A stretch of 64,000 nucleotides of DNA, taken from positions 1,213,605-1,277,604 of the forward strand of contig SCFE01000062.1 in NCBI GenBank assembly GCA_004352715.1. Reading direction: 5' to 3'. Source of the stretch: Hofstenia miamia. Lineage: Eukaryota; Xenacoelomorpha; Acoela. Position 1 is the stretch's first letter. Every line of letters starts with the position of its first letter. Below are positions 24,613 through 35,944 of the stretch, piece by piece. Both the position numbers and the translations under genes were made by a program. The notes below the pieces were generated by a model that worked only from the letters and a program-made list of their open reading frames with translations, ran no database searches and had not been told where the DNA came from.

Positions 24613-27600
24613 TCAAATTAATTTTGTGTTAGTAGGTGGAGGGTAGGACCAGAGGCTGTCTTCTGAGTGGCATTGATCATTTCAATAGCTAACACTCCCT
24701 CCCATTCTTCTACTTCAGCATACTGGGGCTCCTCAGTGAGTTGCATTAATACTTCCCTCTGGGTAACAACTTTGTCTTTGAGCTTAAAGAATTGCAAAGC
24801 AGACAGCCTATCATTAATGGGACAATTCTTTCTCAGATTATTCAGCCAGCAAGTAAATGTGTTGTAAAATCTTGCATATAAATGAAATCCTTTCAGTGCA
24901 ACCATCAATGTCATCATTGTGTCCATATCAGACATGTGCACATCCTCTGCTTTAATTGTTGTCTCTGGATAAAAATGTTCAAACACTTCTTGTAATGACC
25001 CAATTTGAGTAGCATCGTCAACAAAGAGTGAGCAAAATTCTTGCACCTGATTTAGGGTCATATCATCAGGATCTGATACCTCAGCACTGAGCATAGTGAT
25101 TATTTCAATTCTTTTAGTGATGTCATAGTATCTTGTTATGTTCTCCATGTTATTGATCCACATGAGATCTCCAAATGCTTGAAACAAGATTAGAACATGA
25201 GGGCCTGTGTTAATTATAGTGTTTCATATCTTCTGTAAATGCTAGTGGATGTCAGTTTTCTGTTGACAAAGACTCTCTCCTTGTTATTGCCTGTCAGCAA
25301 CTTGTCATGTACAGATCAATACTAGTCAGTTCTACTTAACTTATTTACTTCTGAAAGATTGCTGACAAAATTAAATTTATCAGGAAGATATGCAGTGATT
25401 TTCTTTTTGTTTTTCTTTACTCCCCATTTAGGTTGAATCAGTGGGGTTTCTATGCATGGAGGAGGGCTGCATAATAAGTTTTCCTTCTGTATGTTGTTCT
25501 CTAACTCATTGAACCCAGATTTTTTCATGAGACTAACTGTTCCAATTGTCACAGGATAATTTATCTGTGCAGTCTTTAATGTCTCCCAGAACTTATTTTG
25601 TAAACCATGAGGCCACAACTCTTCAATCTGTTTCCTGGATATCTTGACTCTGGTGATGGTGCATTATACACCCAGAGCTACTTGTCACCCTGAGGACTGT
25701 AGAATGACTAAATCCTCTTTAGTGAACATTTCCATCATACACCATTTCATCATCCCAAGTATATCTTTTTCATCATTATCAACTAGTACCCTGTTTTGAA
25801 TGGTGAGATCCTCAACAAAATCTGACTCATCATACTCAATCATCAATATTCTTTCATTTTCTGTGATATACCACTGTGTAGTAGGCTTAGGCAAAGGTAC
25901 TAGTCCACCAAACTTCTCTAAATTGACTTTTTCAATGAGTTCCTGTATTTGAGGTGACAATTGAACTGATGAAGTGGCAAGTAATTCCTCTTCTTGATTA
26001 AAATGCTCAGGTGTCCTCATTATTTGTTCAAACATTGTAATTGGTACAATTTTTCCTTCTCTCTTAACATGTCTTGCTGATTCTGCAAACTTCCCATACC
26101 CACATTCTGGGTAAGAAATTCAATACAGCCCAACGAAAATTTCATTCCTAGCCAATACTTCACAAATTTCTAAGTGCTCCAAGAATGTTTGTGTGGATCC
26201 CAATTTTCTTTCAATTAATTGTTTGGTACTTAGAGGGGCATTATCAGAATGGAATATTGCAAATTTAGTCTCTACTGTTGAGCCCCACATATACTTCTCC
26301 ATTGTGTCTGAGAAAATATTGATGTCTGATGGACAAATCCCTAATCTATTGCTAATCAGAATGATTGACATTTTCCCAGTTGTACTAATTGCCCCCACCA
26401 GTCAGGCATAATATTTTTCGTATTTATCCATGGCTTTCATTGTTTTTCCAGGTGAGGATGGAGGTGCACACTTGTATAACAGCCAGTTTTTTACCTTCCA
26501 GGTTAGTGGACAGACAACTATTTTGTGCAATATTTGTTCATTTCTCTTTGTTCATCAGGAGTGGTATCTGTGGGTCTCTCATTAGATAGATGGCAATAAT
26601 CCAGATTGTTCCTCTTGCATATATACCAGGGACGTTCTGTTCTGCAAATAACTGTAGTTTAAAGTTTTTTCTATCTTGGGTGTCATATGAGAATTTCACT
26701 TTTCTTAATAATCATTCAACTGATCAATGGTATTGTGAAGCCAGGCTCTTTATATTTAGTTTGGGCCAATTGGACTCAGGTTTTTGTTGGCTTTGATCTC
26801 TGTCCAGATTTCTTGGATTTCTTTTAATGTGTGTGTACTTTGAACAAAAGCAAAACTTACTCTCATATCTGTTACAGTATGTAACAAGGGGGTGTTAACA
26901 TTTGTCAATTCCAGTGTTTGTGCTTGAAGTATAGTATCTATGATCAACTTCTGATCTACTGCCATTTAATGTGACAGGATTTTCTTGCATAACATAAGAA
27001 CTGTGAATAATAATTTTGTTACAGATATGATGTTGGTGTGATACATTGATATCAGATGATAGATTGAATGGTATAAAATGATGAAGTTTTCCATTCAAAA
27101 ATGAAAATTCACTATTTCTTCAGGAATGCTATTTTCATATTCATCCCTGAGAACCATCACAAGTCTTATTTTTTCAACTTTCACAATGTGATAAGCTATT
27201 TCTATTTGTTCCATTATTCACTCATCTTGTACTTTGTTAACTCTGAAAAAATAGATAATAGGTTAGGAAAATCTATATTAATGCATTAGAAACTACTGAT
27301 TGTGCTACCATTGTTCAGAAACAGGCAAAGATTGTAAATTGTAAAGTCTTTGTCAAAACATGTGTGTACAGTATTTTGCCAATATAGATGACTGATTACT
27401 TCAAGCATTTTTGAGTTGTAACAGATTATGGTATTAATCTTTGGGTGTCTGTCAGCATCAATTACAAAAGGTATTATGTTGATGGAACAATTTAGAGTCT
27501 GTGTATTGTAGGTCCACTGTAACTTGTTTTGAATTTCTTCAGAGATATTATCATGAATATGGTGGACTGCTCAGTGTGGTGGAATAAAATATGGGTGAAG

Positions 27601-27800
27601 GGTATCTTCTCCTACTTTAGACATTTTGTTTCTTCTCTCTTCTGTCTTCTTAGAGTGGACTGTTGATGCAGCTGTTGAAGTACTAATCAAGGTTGAGGGG
27701 CTATTGAATCACTTATTGGGGGGTATTTACAGGTTGTACAGCACTAAAGGGGGTATGACTAATTTGAGTTTTAAAGGTTTGATTTTGTTTTTTCACCAGC
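24613..27800 (-). pseudogene. Third ORF region of the Gypsy element, unassigned
   Basis: Between the integrase C-terminus and the 3' LTR, minus-strand open segments recur at 27098-26756, 26398-26120, 26035-25685, 25618-25322 and 25187-24618. The last is intact for 189 codons. They suggest one long protein broken by stops and frameshifts. Features include acidic segments (EYDESDFVEDL; DNDEKDIL) and WLNNLRKNCPIN. I see no convincing signal peptide, furin-like site or transmembrane anchor, and no resemblance to known env, so an envelope role is not supported even though env is usual at this position. Other accessory roles are possible. Confidence 0.5.
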
Positions 27801-28783
27801 TCTGTTCACACATGTGGAAATATGTGTCTCCCCACATAGTGACAAGATGAGGACAGGGTGGTATTTTCTGTCTCCTCATCTAATTGTGGAGCTATGTGTC
27901 GCCCACACAGAATAGGTATCTCCTCAGAACCACCATGTCGTCCTCTTTTGTTTTCACACACCTTGTCAAGTGGAGATATGTTTCTCCCACACCTAGATGA
28001 GGTTTTGTTATCATCTCTGCTACCCTCCATTCTCCTTCTCACTCTTTGACAGGTTGGAGTGACTCTCATTTGTTCTTCCCTATTGGGATCATTCTTAAAC
28101 AGATTTATAAGGTTAAGGTCCCAAATGTTTTGATCATTAGGGTGATTTTCTCTCACACGCCTTGAAGGCAATATACTTTGACTATCATTACTCAGAATAA
28201 TCTCACTTTCAGATTCAAATTTGGTATCACTAAAATCATCTTCAGTGAAATCAGTTAAATTATCATAAGTCTCAAACACATTGATACCATTGTCAATCAA
28301 TGTAAATTCATTATTATCATTGATAAGTACTTGCTCAATATCCTTTATGACTCTTTTTAGCCTCTGGAAGTGTACTGTTTTTCCATTGTTTAATGTGTAA
28401 GTGCTATGGTCAAGCACTTTCTCAATAGTGAATGGGCCTTGCCAATCATTAGCTAACTTGCAGACTTGACTGCTATCTGTGGTTATTCAGGAGAGATAAG
28501 CAAAAACTTGATCACCACATTTGTGTGATTCCCTATATATTTTCTTGTTGAATGTCTTTTTCTGCCATATACTGGATTGATTAGTGTTGTGGCAGATGGT
28601 TAGGTGGATTTGTTGCATGTCTTGCATTAATCAATTGACATAGAGTTCTGTGCTTTTGTCTGTGTAATTTTGGAACATTATGGTTAGAGAAGTTGTAGCC
28701 TCATGGCCAAACATTGCTTTGAAGGGGTGACATGAGGTAAATATGCAAAAACTTTGTTGCCTCATTTGTGAGGCTCACCATAT
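27801..28783 (-). pseudogene. Integrase C-terminal part with a duplicated segment
   Basis: Read on the minus strand from 28783, the sequence first continues the integrase interrupted by the solo LTR (YGEPHK, stop, GNKVFAYL). It then restarts with a second copy of an upstream segment (PFKAMFGHEATTSL ... QDMQQIHL ... KKTFNKK ... HKCGDQVFAYL), which also exists at 29660-29860 before the LTR. After it come a GP(F)-type block and LDHSTYTLNNGKTVHFQRL, the usual end of a Gypsy integrase. A serine- and acid-rich tail with repeated CGR or VGRHI motifs then runs to 27806. Several TGA and TAA stops are present. Confidence 0.7.
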
Positions 28784-29655
28784 TGTAGAATCATGGGCTG
28801 GCAGAAAACTAATTGATTCTGCAGAAGGTTTCATGTAGTGTTCATACAAAAGCAGCCCTGATTCCAGAAGTTAGAATAGCAAAGAACTTATAGATATAAC
28901 ATTGGTAATTCATCTAAGTAAGTAGTTGCTTTAGGTAACCAGAATGAAGTAAAGTGCTTAACCTGAGTGACTGGTGCTACCCTATTTGTCTCACTTTTAA
29001 TTTCTATCTCATGTTGAAAAATAAAGCATCTCATTTTCATTGTTATCTCTCATCTCACTAGTTAATAGTCTGTAATTACTAGACATTCACATTAGCCAAC
29101 AGCATAGTATCATCACAGTGTTGTAATTTATAAGTGCATGTACATGTTGAACTTTGAATGAGAGGTTTATTATTACCCTATACCTAACCATATACATAAC
29201 CTAAATTGTCCACAATTTGGGTTGGATAATCTGAGAGACCTCCAGGAGCTACATGTTGCTCTATACTTGAGAAAGCACTCCCAAATAGTTGCCTAACTTA
29301 AGCAATTATTTTCATATCAAAAAATAATAAAAGGTAAATATGAAGGTAAAACAGTAGTTGAAGCTAGATAAAATCTATTAACCTTTTTCTACATGTTCTC
29401 TCAGTTTTATACAAAAATGAGTTCATTACCTGCCTTTGTTTACACTGAATTGTTAACATAGTTTAATCATGCTAGACAATTCATTTCCCTTGCAAATTCA
29501 ATTTGAGCAATACAAATCAGCACCATCAAGGGGACAACAACTAGTAATAGCAAATTAAGATCAAAATTATAAATGTGACATCACACTGACATAAATACAA
29601 AAATTAAAGTAAATGCTTGATAAGATTTCACAAAATTGCCCTGAGTGACTCTACA
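28784..29655 (-). mobile_element. Solo LTR inserted in the integrase gene
   Basis: 872 bp with perfect ends TGTAGA and TCTACA, flanked by the direct repeat ATAT (28780-28783 and 29656-29659). It is alignable with LTR1 and LTR3 but clearly more diverged, and carries extra internal sequence. It therefore comes from a related subfamily rather than being an LTR of the host element. The integrase reading frame continues on both sides of it (FNKKLY before, GEPHK after, on the minus strand) once one target copy is discounted, so this is an insertion left as a solo LTR by recombination. Strand is by analogy with the other LTRs. Confidence 0.85.
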
Positions 29656-30740
29656 ATATAATTTTTTGTTAAATGTTCTCTTCTGATGTATACTTGATTG
29701 ATTTTTGTTATGACAAGTCATCAGATGAACCTGCTGCATATCTTGCATCAATTGATCTACATATCTGTCAAAACTGGTTTCTGAGTAATTTGGAAACATC
29801 ATAGATAAGGAAGTTAATGCTTCCTGACCAAACATAGCTTTAAAAGGATTTACACTGGTTGTGGAATGCACCTCTGTATTATAAAAAAACTTGATACATT
29901 CAATTACACATCTCCAATTTCTCACTGCAGCCTGAGAGAAAGCTACTCAAATCAGTTTTATCAAAGTTCTGTTTAATCATTCTACCAAGCCATTAGCTTG
30001 AGGGGGATAAGCAGTAGTGAATTCATGAATTATTTCTAACTCATGCATTAAGGCTTTCATCTGATTATTTTTGAACTGTGGACTGTGGTCAGAGATGAGT
30101 TTAGACATGGGACCATATTTCAAAATCCACTCCTTAACTACTTTTTCAGCTATTTTTTCTGCACTTGTACTGTCCAACAGAATAATTCGAGCATATTTTG
30201 TGAAATGATCCACTATCACCAAGAGGTACTGAAAACCTTCATCATCTCAAGACAACTGTTCTAAATCCATATGGATTATTTCATTGGGACTGGCTGCAGC
30301 ATGACATTCTAACTCAGCTCTCTGCTCTGGAAAATGGCTAGCATTATTCAAGAGACATTGCTTGCATTTATCAATGATATCCATAACAGCAGCCCTGATT
30401 CCAATGGTAACATATTGCAAATTAAAAGTTTTCTCTGTTTGGATTATTCCTAAATGCCCCTTTTCATGTACTCGTCTTACTAGATCTCTTCAAAAGTACT
30501 CTGGAATGGCAAGTCTGTTATTACAGTGACTTTTAGCATACAGTAATCCTTTATCTGTTGGGTTCCAATTGTATCAGTTGTAATAATGAGTTGCTATCAG
30601 AGGAAGGGGGGAAAAATGGATCCTTCATACAATTCATAATGTTGGATAATACTTGATCACTTTGCTGTTTTTTGATGATTTCTTCCTCAGAGATTTCTTC
30701 ATGTATCAAAATTTGTAGAATTTCCTCCCCATTATGATTG
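29656..30740 (-). pseudogene. Integrase, zinc-binding and catalytic core, broken
   Basis: Minus strand. The N-terminal zinc-binding region at about 30480-30380 shows VHEKGHLG followed by KCKQC (H-H-C-C pattern). The catalytic core follows. The first Asp is in IVDHFTKYA (about 30220) and the second in LISDHSPQF (about 30080). The Glu is in QANGLVE at about 29980, followed directly by a TGA stop and then LNRTL. CGA, a CpG codon, would fit the usual Arg there. The core continues with PFKAMFGQEA until the solo LTR at 29655. Catalytic D, D and E codons remain, but stops and the LTR insertion destroy the gene. Confidence 0.85.
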
Positions 30741-32120
30741 CATTAATCTAGGGGATTAGTTCATACTCAATATGTGGAATAAATCTGAATGGTACTTTCT
30801 CTCCTTCTGGTCTCTTTAAATCCCTTTTGTAGCTGGGCAGTGCTGTCCAATAGGCAGCATTTAAGTGTAAATGACCAGGACAATGTTTGATCAAAAAAGA
30901 GAAATCATTTAAATATTCTATCCATCTGGCCACTTTATTGGATTTATCTCCTGAGAATTTTTTAAGCCAGGCCAAAGCACTGTTGTTGGTACATATGATG
31001 AATTTCTGACCTAATATAAAGTAGTGAAATTTCTTCAGTGACTCCACTAAATCTAACATCTCACACTTTCTGGCTCCATAGTTCCTTTCAGGATCTTTAA
31101 GTTTTCTACTGAAATATTGTACCAGACATTTGACTCAATTTATTTCTTGACTTAATACACCACTAATAGCAATGGCACTGGCATTGCAATCAACAATAAA
31201 GGTTTTACTATAATCAGGAGTGTTTAATGAAGGAATCTTTTTAAGCTTGATTTTGATCTTCTCCAATGCATCCTGTTCATTCCAGGTCCATTTATACTCA
31301 TTATTCTTCTTAAGTAAATTTGAAATAGATTTGGTCTTCTCAGCTAGGTCAGGAATGAACATTCTGTAATAATTTAGGAAGCCCATCAATCTCTGCACAT
31401 CTTTTCAACTTCTAGGTGTTTCTATTTTCTCCAAAAATTGCTTAGCATTTGTTTTTATTGAAATTTTCCCATATTCTATGACTCTTCCTAAGAAGGTAAC
31501 TTTCTTCTGAACCAATGAACATTTATTTCCATTAACTTTCAACCCAGCTTGTTGTACTAATTCTAAAGTAAGATTTAGTTTTTCTAGATGTTCTTCAAAG
31601 GTTGTACTGGCTACTAGTATATCATTGATATATGCTGATATACCAGCTTCAAGCATGTTTGATTTATCTTTCAGCACCTTGGTCACATAATGCTGAAAAG
31701 TGGCTGGTAAGTTACACAATCCAAATGCCATATACTTCCACTCATACGAACCATAAGGTGTAATGAAGTCCATTTTTCAAATATTGGATGGACGCATTGG
31801 CACCTCCAGTAAGCTTTACACAATTCCACATGGGAGAAAAATTTATGCTTACTCACATCATATAAAAGATCTTCAATTTGTGGTAAGGGGTATGTGTCCT
31901 TTACTGTAATGTCATTTAATTTTCTAAAATCAATAAAAAGCCTGTATTTTTCCCCCTGCCTGATAAAAATTGTTGGGGCAGCATAGGGACTATTGCTGCC
32001 TTGAATTATTCCATTTTTGATTAGGTTGGTTAAGATCTTTTCATATTCTGCTTTAAGGTTTTCTGATACTCTCTGCACAGGCAGCTGAATTGGTTTCTTG
32101 CTTTTGATTTTGATTGTATG
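30741..32120 (-). pseudogene. Reverse transcriptase and RNase H, broken
   Basis: Minus strand. RT blocks appear in order: NGIIQGSNSPYAAP, FIDFRKLNDITVKDTYPLP, then FFSHVELCKAYW, where the first palm Asp is Glu. MAFGLCNLPATFQ follows in another frame, then YINDILVAS, where the first Asp of YIDD is Asn. The connection has RLMGFLNYYRMFIP. RNase H shows FIVDCNASAIAISG (Asp kept), YFSRKL, and ICTNNSALAW, where the TDN Asp is Asn. There are frameshifts near 31770 and stops near 31400, 31135 and elsewhere. Domain order RT-RH-INT places the element in Ty3/Gypsy. Confidence 0.9.
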
Positions 32121-32375
32121 TTCCTCCCCAATTGCTTGTCCTACACTTATGGTTCCATAATTGAAAACTTCATGCTTACTTTGTAAGACAGAAATGAGTG
32201 ATCATTTCTCATGATGTTCTAGATGTGGGTGAGTCTCATTATTAACAGAAGGTATCTTAACTATATCAGATGGTTCCTCCAAGTCATGAATCACAGTACA
32301 TATTGAAAAACAAGAAGTTGCTACATTCTCAACTGGAACTGGTACACCTATGATTTGTAACTTTGACATATCAAA

Positions 32376-33044
32376 TCACACAGGAAAATTGGATCCATTG
32401 AGGATTGTCACATACATCTTTCCTGTGGATACTTTACATAGGTCAGGTGAAAAAGAAATCCCTTTAATATATTTACCACTTTGTCTGACAATCATAACAT
32501 CTCCATTCATTTCACTCTTCAAAAATACCACTGCTCTGGTCCAATGCTTAGACTCCAAATGAATGGGCTCAATTAAATCAAACACCACCTCTTGTTCCAG
32601 AATAGTTGCTAACTCTGTAGCTTCTTGATTCTTGATGGATATTGTATTAGCTTTATAGTTGATGACACACTCATTCTTTTCCAAAAAATCATTACCCAAG
32701 ATGAGATCATACAGGAGTTTATGATTAGATGTATTGATCACAATGAGGTCAATGCTAAATGGTTCAGCATGAATTCGTAATGAAGCATCTCTCAATCTCC
32801 CCTTCAAGGAGATTTGATTTCCTGAAGCATTGATTAGCTTGACAGAAGAGGAATCCAATGAATCACGGGTTAAACACAAACCTTTACAACATTTGTCACT
32901 AATGATTGAAGCAGCAGCTCCAGTATTGATGGTAGCATTAATGATTTGTCCATTCATTTCAACAGTAATCAGGTTCTTATGTATGAAATTAGTTATAACT
33001 AGAATATCCTGAGCACATTTTGAGGGAGTCAATGGTCCCTTCAA
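32376..33044 (-). pseudogene. Retroviral-type aspartic protease, catalytic Asp lost
   Basis: A 222-codon minus-strand open segment. The active-site motif reads ATINTGAAASII: the DTG/DSG Asp is Asn. The codon is AAT after a C, so a former CGAT (CpG) fits. The second conserved block is present (LYDLILGNDFLEKN, matching ILG-x-DF). The rest links protease to RT. It is open but catalytically dead by the Asp change. It lies between the zinc-knuckle end of gag and RT, as expected. Confidence 0.85.
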
Positions 33045-33059
33045 TTTAAATTCTGCAAT

Positions 33060-34806
33060 ATGGTAATTTCATCATCTGTCAAATCTATTAAAGCTTTTTC
33101 ATCATTAGGTTCAGACAATGTGGAATCCTCTACTATAAATCCTTCCCCATCAGCTATTAGTTGGATTTTCACATGACAGTTGGATTTCAAGTGGCCTTTA
33201 TCTCCACATCAAAAGCAGCAAAAAGACACCATATTAAACTCTCTTAAGGACTGTTTTCTTTGATGTACTTGGCTCAGACTTTATCCTTACTCCAGATAAT
33301 TCATTAGCATTCTTATCAATTCAATTAGAGTTATACATCAAGTATACCACACTGATTGCTTTTCTAATAATCTTGTGTAGACTTTCTTCTGGGTTGCATT
33401 TTACTTCCAGCTGACTTCTGATAGAAGGGGGAAACCCTCAACAAATATATGAAAATAAATCATGGTGAGAGTACTTGGCAGATAAACTACTAAGCCTGAA
33501 CAGCCTCTCAACTTGAGTTATATAATTTCGGATATCATCACCTCATTGCAAAGTAAGGTTTTGTATTGGTGCTTGATATGTGGGGCTTGATAATGGTCCT
33601 CAAAGAAACCCACCAACAACTGATAATTGGTTTTTATATTATGATCAAGCATCATGTATTGATTATATGCTAACCCACTGAGGTACAGTGGGAACTGGGA
33701 TACAGAGCTCTCTTGAGAATTCTTGTACTGTTTCATAGTAAGTTTGAATAAAAAGAACCAATTGTCAAATGATTGAGACACTGCATTAATTTGTCCAGTG
33801 AATTTAGGCAACACTGAATGTTTAGTAAAAACTTTTACTTGCCCAGTTGACTCAAGAGGGAGAATAGAGTGATGATATTGTGGTCAACTACTAGATGGTC
33901 CTACGTTCATCAGAATTGTGTCACTGACATGCTCTTTAAATGTGGGTACCACCATAGAGATAACCATTTTGAGGGGTGGCTACAGTAGTGAGGGTGGATA
34001 TCTGAGTGAGAGTGGACTGTGTGAAAGTAGGGTGTTGAGTCAAAGAGGTTGTAAGGATGAGACAGAATTTGAAGGAATTATCATCATGTTCCCTTCACAA
34101 TGAGAAGGTGTAGTTAAAGTATGACTCATATTCACCAATTGAATCATGTACACTACTTGGCTAGTGATTCTATCAGCAAGAGCATCTAAGGCTTCATTTA
34201 ACATAACATGGGTGACATACTCATCAGCATGATTTCTAGGTGATTGCACCTCATCTTGATTGTTAGCATCATTAACAGCAATTTTGAGATCCTGAATTTT
34301 TAATTCTAATGCAAATGTAGATTCCAACATCTGCCTTTCCATCTTTTTATAAGCAACATGTTGAGTGTTAAGTTCTGCTTGAAGGGACTCAATTTGGTGT
34401 TCACTTTCCATTCTCAATGCTAATTCCTGCGATAAAGCATCTTTCAAATGTTTTATTTTCATTTGCTGAGCATTGAAATGTGGGGTAGGTTGGCTTACAC
34501 TACTGTAGGGATGTGCAGGAATAGGTGGTGGAGCATTTTGAGCATTCAGAATCCAGTGGTAGTTCCAATGGTAATCTGGACTGGCATTATAGTAAGAGAA
34601 AGTTGAAGCATTGTGATCCATTCTTTGGGTGTTTTTTGTAGGAGAATTAGGTAAAGATAAGTTAAACAAAGATCCAATGATAGATCAAGCAATGGTCCCA
34701 CAGTACAAGGGGTAACGTCTGGGTTACCACTGCTTGTACAGGGGACACTCCAAGATGGAGGAGTCCCAAAATGTGGAGAATAAGTAACTGTATGACTCAA
34801 ATCCAT
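33060..34806 (-). pseudogene. Gag (capsid/nucleocapsid), broken
   Basis: Minus strand. From ATG at 34806 comes a Ser/Pro/Thr-rich N-terminus. After a frame change near 34670, a 209-codon segment has a predicted coiled coil (MKIKHLKDALSQELALRMES ... IESLQAEL). From 33814 a capsid-like block follows: LPKFTGQINAVSQSFDNWF, then LYLSGLAYNQYMML. Near 33180-33225 there is one CCHC zinc knuckle (C-F-stop-C-GDKGH-LKSN-C), with a TGA replacing an internal residue. The order coiled coil, capsid, zinc knuckle fits Gypsy gag. At least three breaks are present. Confidence 0.8.
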
Positions 34807-35186
34807 AACTAATTAAGAACAAAATAATAACTTCCAAAATAACAGTTGGGAGCACTTCCACAAACACAAAAGAAACATGCAGCTCATAAAAATCACAGAT
34901 AACAACCCTAAAAGGGGATACAGTATTGGTAATAAATCCAACATATAACACTGAGACAAAAAGAACTTTAACAAGTAGCAACAAACAAAGCAGAACACAT
35001 TACAAATTGCATTGCCCTCTTCTATGGGTGGAATTGTAAGTTACACAGTGATTGGCAAATTTACTCTGAAATCCAAATGCAGTCAGGGGAAACCACTATC
35101 CCAGATGACATACCCCAAAGCAAAAACTAAACCAAATCCAAACCATCAAAAGAAACAACAGAAAAATAGCTTCTTATCACATCAGC
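34807..35186 (-). other. Untranslated leader of the Gypsy element
   Basis: The region between primer-binding site and gag start on the minus strand. Short ORFs here are not conserved-looking. Confidence 0.5.
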
Positions 35187-35204
35187 ATCCTGTAACAGTC
35201 ACCA
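35187..35204 (-). other. Primer-binding site
   Basis: On the minus strand the bases immediately after the 5' LTR read TGGTGACTGTTACAGGAT. It begins with TGG, complementary to the CCA end of a tRNA and directly adjacent to the LTR as in LTR retrotransposons. The tRNA cannot be named from this alone. Confidence 0.65.
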
Positions 35205-35944
35205 TGTAGAATCATGGGCTGCAATAGTAATTACACTAGAAAACTAATTGACTCTGCATAAGGTTTTAAATAGCTATACCAGATAGCCCTGATTCCAGCA
35301 AAAATTAAAGAGAAAAGAACTTATTAACATTGGTAATTCATCCAAGTAATAGATACTTTTAGGTAAAATCCAAGATGACCAATTCACATGGCTTCCAGCC
35401 AAAGCAAAGTATTTAGGAAAAGTAAATTGCTCAACTTGAATGCATAGTGCTACCCTATCTGTCTCACTTATTAATTTCTATCTCACAGCCACAAATAAAC
35501 ATCTCATTTTCATTGTTATCTCTCAGCTCACTAAATAATAGTCTGTAATTGCCAGACATTCATGCTAGCCAATGGCATAGTATCATCACAGTGTTGTTAT
35601 TTATAAGTGCATGTACATGTTGAACATTCAAACAAGAGTTTTATTATTACCTTATACAGAACTGTATACCTAACCTAATTGGTCCACAATTTGGGCTGGT
35701 AAGATCAGAGATGATCTCCAGGAGATATGTGTCACCTGTACTTGAAAAAGCACTCCTAAATTGTCACCAAACTTAAGCAATTAATTTCATATCATAAATG
35801 AATAATAAGCAAAAGAGGAAAAAGTAAATGGTATTATTACCTGTCTTTGTTTACAAATAAAGTTAATCACAATATAACCATGTCATCAATTTCCCTCATA
35901 AATTAAATTTGAGCAATATCATTAGCACCAATTGAGATGACAGA
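35205..35944 (-). repeat. 5' LTR (LTR3), left part, interrupted by the Polinton
   Basis: It starts TGTAGAATCATGGG and runs collinear with LTR1 to about GCACCAATTGAGATGACAGA, where the Polinton inverted repeat begins. Its remainder lies at 47995-48156. An extra ~180 bp relative to LTR1 (35275-35500) resembles the longer form seen in LTR2. Confidence 0.85.

Noticed and set aside
27858-28049. Plus-strand ORFs inside the Gypsy element (also 24667-24867, 26193-26796, 32350-32562, 32830-33012)
   Set aside because: Shadows of the minus-strand coding regions, with no family resemblance.
34724-34998. Hydrophobic ORFs upstream of gag that look like membrane proteins
   Set aside because: They lie in the leader region in overlapping frames. 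The hydrophobicity comes from AT-rich sequence read in one direction.
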